In this document: positions 60,766 to 64,000 of the stretch, piece by piece
Layout of the letters: each line of letters starts with the position of its first letter
Position numbering within the stretch: the first letter of the stretch is position 1
Assembly (NCBI GenBank): GCA_002345745.1
Contig: DDWQ01000005.1
Span: 1-64,000 of the forward strand
DNA from: Candidatus Moranbacteria bacterium UBA2282
GTDB lineage: Bacteria > Patescibacteriota > Minisyncoccia > Moranbacterales > UBA2206
Direction of reading: 5' to 3'
Length of the DNA: 64,000 nucleotides
Program-made: the position numbers and the translations under genes
Notes under the pieces: generated by a model
The model's input: the letters and a program-made list of their open reading frames with translations, nothing else
What the model was told of the DNA's origin: nothing
The model's database searches: none

Positions 60766-61653
60766 ATGAACGAATTAATAAACATAAAAGTTATTCAAAA
60801 AGATTTTAATGGGGAAAAGAAAAGATTTGTGAATGCGAGGGAGTTGTACAAATGGTTGGGAGTTGGCAGGGATTTTTCTAATTGGATAAAAGATAGGATT
60901 AAAAAATATGATTTTGTAGAAGACTTGGATTTTTTCCTGACCTTCGCCAAATTTGGCGATGGATTTGATGGCTTCAATAAAGCAAAAGCTATTGACCCAA
61001 AATCTGGAAAAATCTTAGCCAAAGAATATGTTATTTCAATTGATATGGCTAAGGAGTTGGCAATGTTAGAAAATAACGAAAAAGGAAAGATGGTTAGAAA
61101 ATATTTTATAAGAGTTGAGCGCGGTTTTAAAAAAGTGATGCGGGTTGCAACTAGAGATCCGAAATTCATCAACCAATTATCGAGTCAGTTTTTTGAAACT
61201 CGCGAAGAGACGAAGGAATTTCGCAAAGACTTTACTGATTGTATAAAAGATTTTGTAGCAGTGAAAAATTATGGTACTTATACCGACATGTTCTACAGCT
61301 TTTTGTTTTTAGAAAGAGCTAAAGAGTATCGTAAACTTTTAAATTTGGCCAAGAATGATTTTACTAGAAATTTCATGTATGAAGAAATAATTTTTATTAT
61401 AGGTGCTTTTGAAACTGGATTGGCTGGGGAAATTGAGAAAGAATTTAAAAAATTAGGCAGAATGTTGACGCAAGAAGAGTTTGAGAAAATTTTTAGAGAT
61501 TTTTCTTCAACAAGAAATTGGTTGGTCTATCAAAAAAGAGCGCGTAACATCATGGCGACATATGATGAAGAATTGCGAAGAATTAAACATCCGAAACTTA
61601 TCGATTATAGAAAAGAATTTAGTCAGGAAGATATCCAGAAGCTTTTGGCATGA
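60766..61653 (+). CDS. AntA/AntB antirepressor-domain protein
   Basis: A 295-aa protein whose first 120 residues match phage AntA/AntB antirepressors: VNARELYKWLGVGRDFSNWI, YDFVEDLDFF, KEYVISIDMAKELAMLENNEKGKMVRKYFI. The remaining region is helical (EETKEFRKDFTDCIKDFVAVK, ERAKEYRKLL) and unassigned. Antirepressors inactivate phage repressors, but such domains are also scattered in CPR chromosomes without other phage genes, as here. It has its own near-consensus promoter. Confidence 0.82.
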   Translation: MNELINIKVIQKDFNGEKKRFVNARELYKWLGVGRDFSNWIKDRIKKYDFVEDLDFFLTFAKFGDGFDGFNKAKAIDPKSGKILAKEYVISIDMAKELAMLENNEKGKMVRKYFIRVERGFKKVMRVATRDPKFINQLSSQFFETREETKEFRKDFTDCIKDFVAVKNYGTYTDMFYSFLFLERAKEYRKLLNLAKNDFTRNFMYEEIIFIIGAFETGLAGEIEKEFKKLGRMLTQEEFEKIFRDFSSTRNWLVYQKRARNIMATYDEELRRIKHPKLIDYRKEFSQEDIQKLLA

Positions 61654-62055
61654 ATAATTCTAAGAGTATGTATAATTTGTATATACCATTGAAGTCTCAA
61701 TTGAGGGCGGTAAACGGAGAATGATTTGTGCCAATATGGGGGAAATTTTTCGTAAAAATTTTAATCTTATAGAATTCTATAAAATTAAAAAAGGAACAAC
61801 TTGATTTAGTTAAAAAATATGAAAAACTAAAAGTTCGTAGTTGCTAGATTTTTAAGCTACTTTACACAAAAATTCAGCCTGTCAAAGGGCTGTTTTTTGT
61901 TTTCTGGGCTGTGGATAACTCACCCTTGCCATTGTGGCAGAGTGGAGTAGAATAGGGAGGTAGGCAATACAAGTGGGGCGAAGTGGATAATCACCCTACG
62001 AATTACGAATACGCTACGCTTTACGAATGTACGAATTATACGAATAAAAAATTAT
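61654..62055. other. 402-base gap before mraZ
   Basis: AT-rich with no supported gene. It holds a terminator (CAGCC/GGCTG then six T, 61875-61898), GTGG direct repeats that may be the MraZ operator, and ACGAAT-type short repeats (61998-62046) up to the mraZ start. A short KYEKLK-like frame near 61800-61846 is probably chance or a remnant. Confidence 0.6.
61932..61986 (+). promoter_or_regulatory. Candidate MraZ operator (GTGG direct repeats)
   Basis: AAGTGG occurs at 61971-61976 and 61981-61986, exactly 10 bases apart, and further GTGG copies are at 61934 and 61942. MraZ proteins bind direct repeats of this kind (TGGG or AAAGTG boxes with helical spacing) before their own gene. The assignment is inference from repeat form and position 70-120 bases before mraZ. 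Confidence 0.5.
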
Positions 62056-62490
62056 ATGTTTATCGGAGAATATTCACATTTGGTTGATGAAAAAAAAAGA
62101 TTGGCAGTACCAAGCAAGTTTCGCGTGGAGTTGAAAAATAAAGTAGTGGTGACCCGCGGGTTGGATAAATGTTTGTTTGTCTATCCGATGAAAGCTTGGG
62201 AAGAGTTGGCCGGAAAATTAGGCAACTTGCCAGTTGGAGAAGCTGACACACGAAGTTTCACCCGTTTGATGCTGGCAGGAGCGGTGGATGTGGATGTGGA
62301 CAAGCAAGGACGAATTTTGATTCCGGATTATTTGAAAATTTATGCAGGTTTAGCAAAAAATGTTGTCATCGCAGGCCTCTATAATCGTTTAGAAATCTGG
62401 GATGAAAAAAGATGGGATGCCTATAAGAAAGGTGCCGAAAAGAATTCTGATGAAATCGCTGAGCAACTTGGTAAGTTAGGAGTGTACTAA
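62056..62490 (+). CDS. mraZ: Transcriptional regulator MraZ
   Basis: A 144-aa AbrB-like regulator of the dcw cluster, with two tandem swapped-hairpin repeats. MFIGEYSHLVDEKKRLAVPSKFR and the second copy VDVDKQGRILIPDYLKIYAGL are the paired DxxxR signatures. rsmH follows after 24 bases, the conserved gene order. Confidence 0.97.
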   Translation: MFIGEYSHLVDEKKRLAVPSKFRVELKNKVVVTRGLDKCLFVYPMKAWEELAGKLGNLPVGEADTRSFTRLMLAGAVDVDVDKQGRILIPDYLKIYAGLAKNVVIAGLYNRLEIWDEKRWDAYKKGAEKNSDEIAEQLGKLGVY

Positions 62491-62514
62491 GATTTATAAA
62501 TTAAGATTATTGAG

Positions 62515-63447
62515 ATGACTGTTATTCATAAACCGGTTTTGTTGAAAGAAAGCATAGCAGGACTAAATTTAAAAGACGGATCTCGTGCTGTGGACGCCAC
62601 TCTGGGGGGAGGCGGACACAGCAGTGAGATATTGAAGATAATTGGTAAGAAGGGCAAGCTAATTGCAATCGACCAAGATGTGGTAGCGATTGAAAATTTC
62701 AGAAAAGAATTTCCCAATGCAGAACGCGTTGTGCTGGTTAACGACAATTTTGCAAATATAAAAAATATTTTAGCGGAATTGAAAGTTGATTTAGTAGATG
62801 CAATTTTGGCAGATTTGGGATATTCCTCAATGCAACTGGAAGATGAGCAAATCGGGATGAGTTTTTTGAAAGATGCTCCATTAGATATGCGCCTCAATAG
62901 AGATGGCGAACTGACAGCCAAGCAAATTGTCAATGAATATTCACAAGGCGAGATTGCTAGGATTATTAAAAAATATGGAGAAGACCGTTTTGCTAGATAT
63001 ATTGCAAAGAAAATTGCTGATTATAGAAAGACAAAGCAGATTGAAACGACAACAGAATTAGTGGAGATTATAAATTCCGCGATACCAGAAAAATTCAAAC
63101 ACGGCAAGTTACATCCAGCGACGAAAACATTTCAGGCGTTGCGTATTGAAGTCAATCACGAATTAGAAGTTTTAGAGAGGTTTATTCCGCAAGCGATTGA
63201 GGCTCTGGCTCCAGGCGGACGATTGGTAATCATCGCGTTTCATTCATTGGAAGACCGCATCGTGAAAAGTGTTTTTCGCGAATATGCCAAAGGTTGTATC
63301 TGCCCGAAAGAATTTCCAATTTGTCAGTGTGAAAATTTGCCGAAAGTAAAAACAATCAACAAAAAGCCAATCATACCTACAGCAGAAGAGATGGAAGAAA
63401 ATCCCCGTGCCAGAAGTGCCAAGTTACGCATTTGTGAAAAATTATAG
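62515..63447 (+). CDS. rsmH: 16S rRNA (cytosine1402-N4)-methyltransferase
   Basis: A 310-aa SAM enzyme. HKPVLLKESIAGL, DATLGGGGHSSEIL (SAM-binding), AIDQDVVAI, ILADLGYSSMQLE, PLDMRLNR, HPATKTFQALRIEVNHEL, and IIAFHSLEDRIVK are the family landmarks. It modifies C1402 in the decoding centre. Second gene of the dcw cluster. Confidence 0.97.
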   Translation: MTVIHKPVLLKESIAGLNLKDGSRAVDATLGGGGHSSEILKIIGKKGKLIAIDQDVVAIENFRKEFPNAERVVLVNDNFANIKNILAELKVDLVDAILADLGYSSMQLEDEQIGMSFLKDAPLDMRLNRDGELTAKQIVNEYSQGEIARIIKKYGEDRFARYIAKKIADYRKTKQIETTTELVEIINSAIPEKFKHGKLHPATKTFQALRIEVNHELEVLERFIPQAIEALAPGGRLVIIAFHSLEDRIVKSVFREYAKGCICPKEFPICQCENLPKVKTINKKPIIPTAEEMEENPRARSAKLRICEKL

Positions 63448-63512
63448 ACAAAAATATAGGTGCTAAAAAATAAATATAAATATACAATTTATTGTCAGGG
63501 GGCTGAAAATAA

Positions 63513-63920
63513 ATGTCACGGATTTTTATTCTAAATAAGTCTGCCGTCAGCTTGCAAAAAGCTCGCGTGCAAAGAACCTCAGCTACTTTCAGTGGGAGGT
63601 TTTTGGGTGGTAAAAAAGCAATTAATGCTGGTAGTGCTAGAATAAACCTAGTTTCATTAGTTTTCACTGTTGTGATTTGTACTTTTATGGCAGGAGCATT
63701 CTATTTATATCAAGTAAACAATATCGCTACTAAAAGTTATGAGATTCGTGATTTAGAAAGTCAAATTCAAGAATTGAGCAAGGAAAGTAAAAAAATGGAA
63801 ATTCGTGAAGTCGAACTTCGTTCAATGTATAATATTGAAAAAGCTTCGCAAGATCTAAACTTGGTTAATTCTGCGGATGTAACCTATGTGGAGATGAGTG
63901 GACCGGTAGCGATGAAATAA
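63513..63920 (+). CDS. FtsL-like septum protein
   Basis: A 135-aa bitopic protein with a basic cytoplasmic N-terminus (about 1-45), one membrane span (about 47-68, LVSLVFTVVICTFMAGAFYL) and a periplasm-type coiled coil (RDLESQIQELSKESKKMEIRE). Size, topology and the position after rsmH are those of FtsL, which recruits FtsB/FtsQ and the PBP to the septum. Sequence alone would not identify it. Confidence 0.7.
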   Translation: MSRIFILNKSAVSLQKARVQRTSATFSGRFLGGKKAINAGSARINLVSLVFTVVICTFMAGAFYLYQVNNIATKSYEIRDLESQIQELSKESKKMEIREVELRSMYNIEKASQDLNLVNSADVTYVEMSGPVAMK

Positions 63921-63964
63921 TTTTCTCTTGATGACTGGATTATTAGTATTACTTTATTTACATT

Positions 63965-64000
63965 ATGTTTGCTATAAATAAAAAAAAATCAGAGGAACTT
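63965..64000 (+). CDS. Start of the next dcw gene (cut by the window end)
   Basis: ATG at 63965 opens a frame (MFAINKKKSEEL) running off the window. In this cluster a penicillin-binding protein (ftsI-type) normally follows ftsL; the identity is inference from position only. Confidence 0.35.
   Translation, partial: MFAINKKKSEEL

Noticed and set aside
60766..61653. Prophage indicated by the AntA-type gene
   Set aside because: No capsid, terminase, tail, lysis or integrase genes flank it.

Overview
The window is AT-rich and uses the standard code, with TGA as a real stop. It looks like a chromosomal piece of a Patescibacteria/CPR bacterium, probably of the Parcubacteria group (a Moranbacteria-like lineage would fit). 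This placement is inferred from several things: the compact core-gene set, A-rich gene starts that mostly lack a Shine-Dalgarno sequence, a GxxExxY gene, a diversity-generating retroelement (DGR), surface proteins with WSENxGW repeats, a short SMC, and small repeats inserted inside genes. A 16S or marker-gene tree is not possible from this window.

Layout. 0-7.6 kb: end of murD, then a convergent restriction-modification pair in which the cytosine methyltransferase is fused to a complete LexA repressor/protease, then a large secreted LCAT-like lipase with a small membrane protein. 7.6-10.3 kb: tRNA-Ile and tRNA-Ala, then secE-nusG-rplK-rplA with an L1-binding leader. 10.3-16 kb: a nucleotide/folate island (dNMP-kinase-like, dCMP deaminase, thyA, folA, CYTH, MazG), then gatB. 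16-25 kb, mostly minus strand: miaA, miaB, thrS with an upstream T-box, dnaE and a structured leader RNA. 25.5-32.3 kb: rnhB, then a complete DGR (variable surface protein, Avd, template repeat, reverse transcriptase) and a HEPN/MNT pair. 32.3-38.2 kb: surface protein, rpmF, nusB, rnc and a short smc. 38.4-47.7 kb: a broken RhuM gene, a second nearly identical lipase/membrane-protein pair, and a Type III restriction-modification system. 48-52.8 kb: rpsP, rplJ-rplL with an L10 leader and attenuator, a SulP transporter and a PLD enzyme. 53-60 kb: stand-alone genes with strong promoters, strong Shine-Dalgarno sites and terminators (including an MlaA-like lipoprotein and a ClpP-like protein), mixed with tRNA-Gln, dnaX and GtrA. 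60-64 kb: C39-like peptidase, AntA-type protein, then the start of the dcw cluster (mraZ, rsmH, ftsL-like).

The most notable systems are two. The first is the DGR: the template and variable repeats align without gaps over 121 nt and differ at 17 positions, all of them adenines in the template. The second is the LexA-methyltransferase fusion: its LexA cleavage site, catalytic Ser and Lys, and all cytosine-5 methyltransferase motifs are intact, which suggests a restriction-modification system wired to DNA damage. Further points are a T-box on thrS, autogenous L1 and L10 leaders, a lipase gene pair showing gene conversion, and a recognisable class of orphan genes that share one expression architecture.
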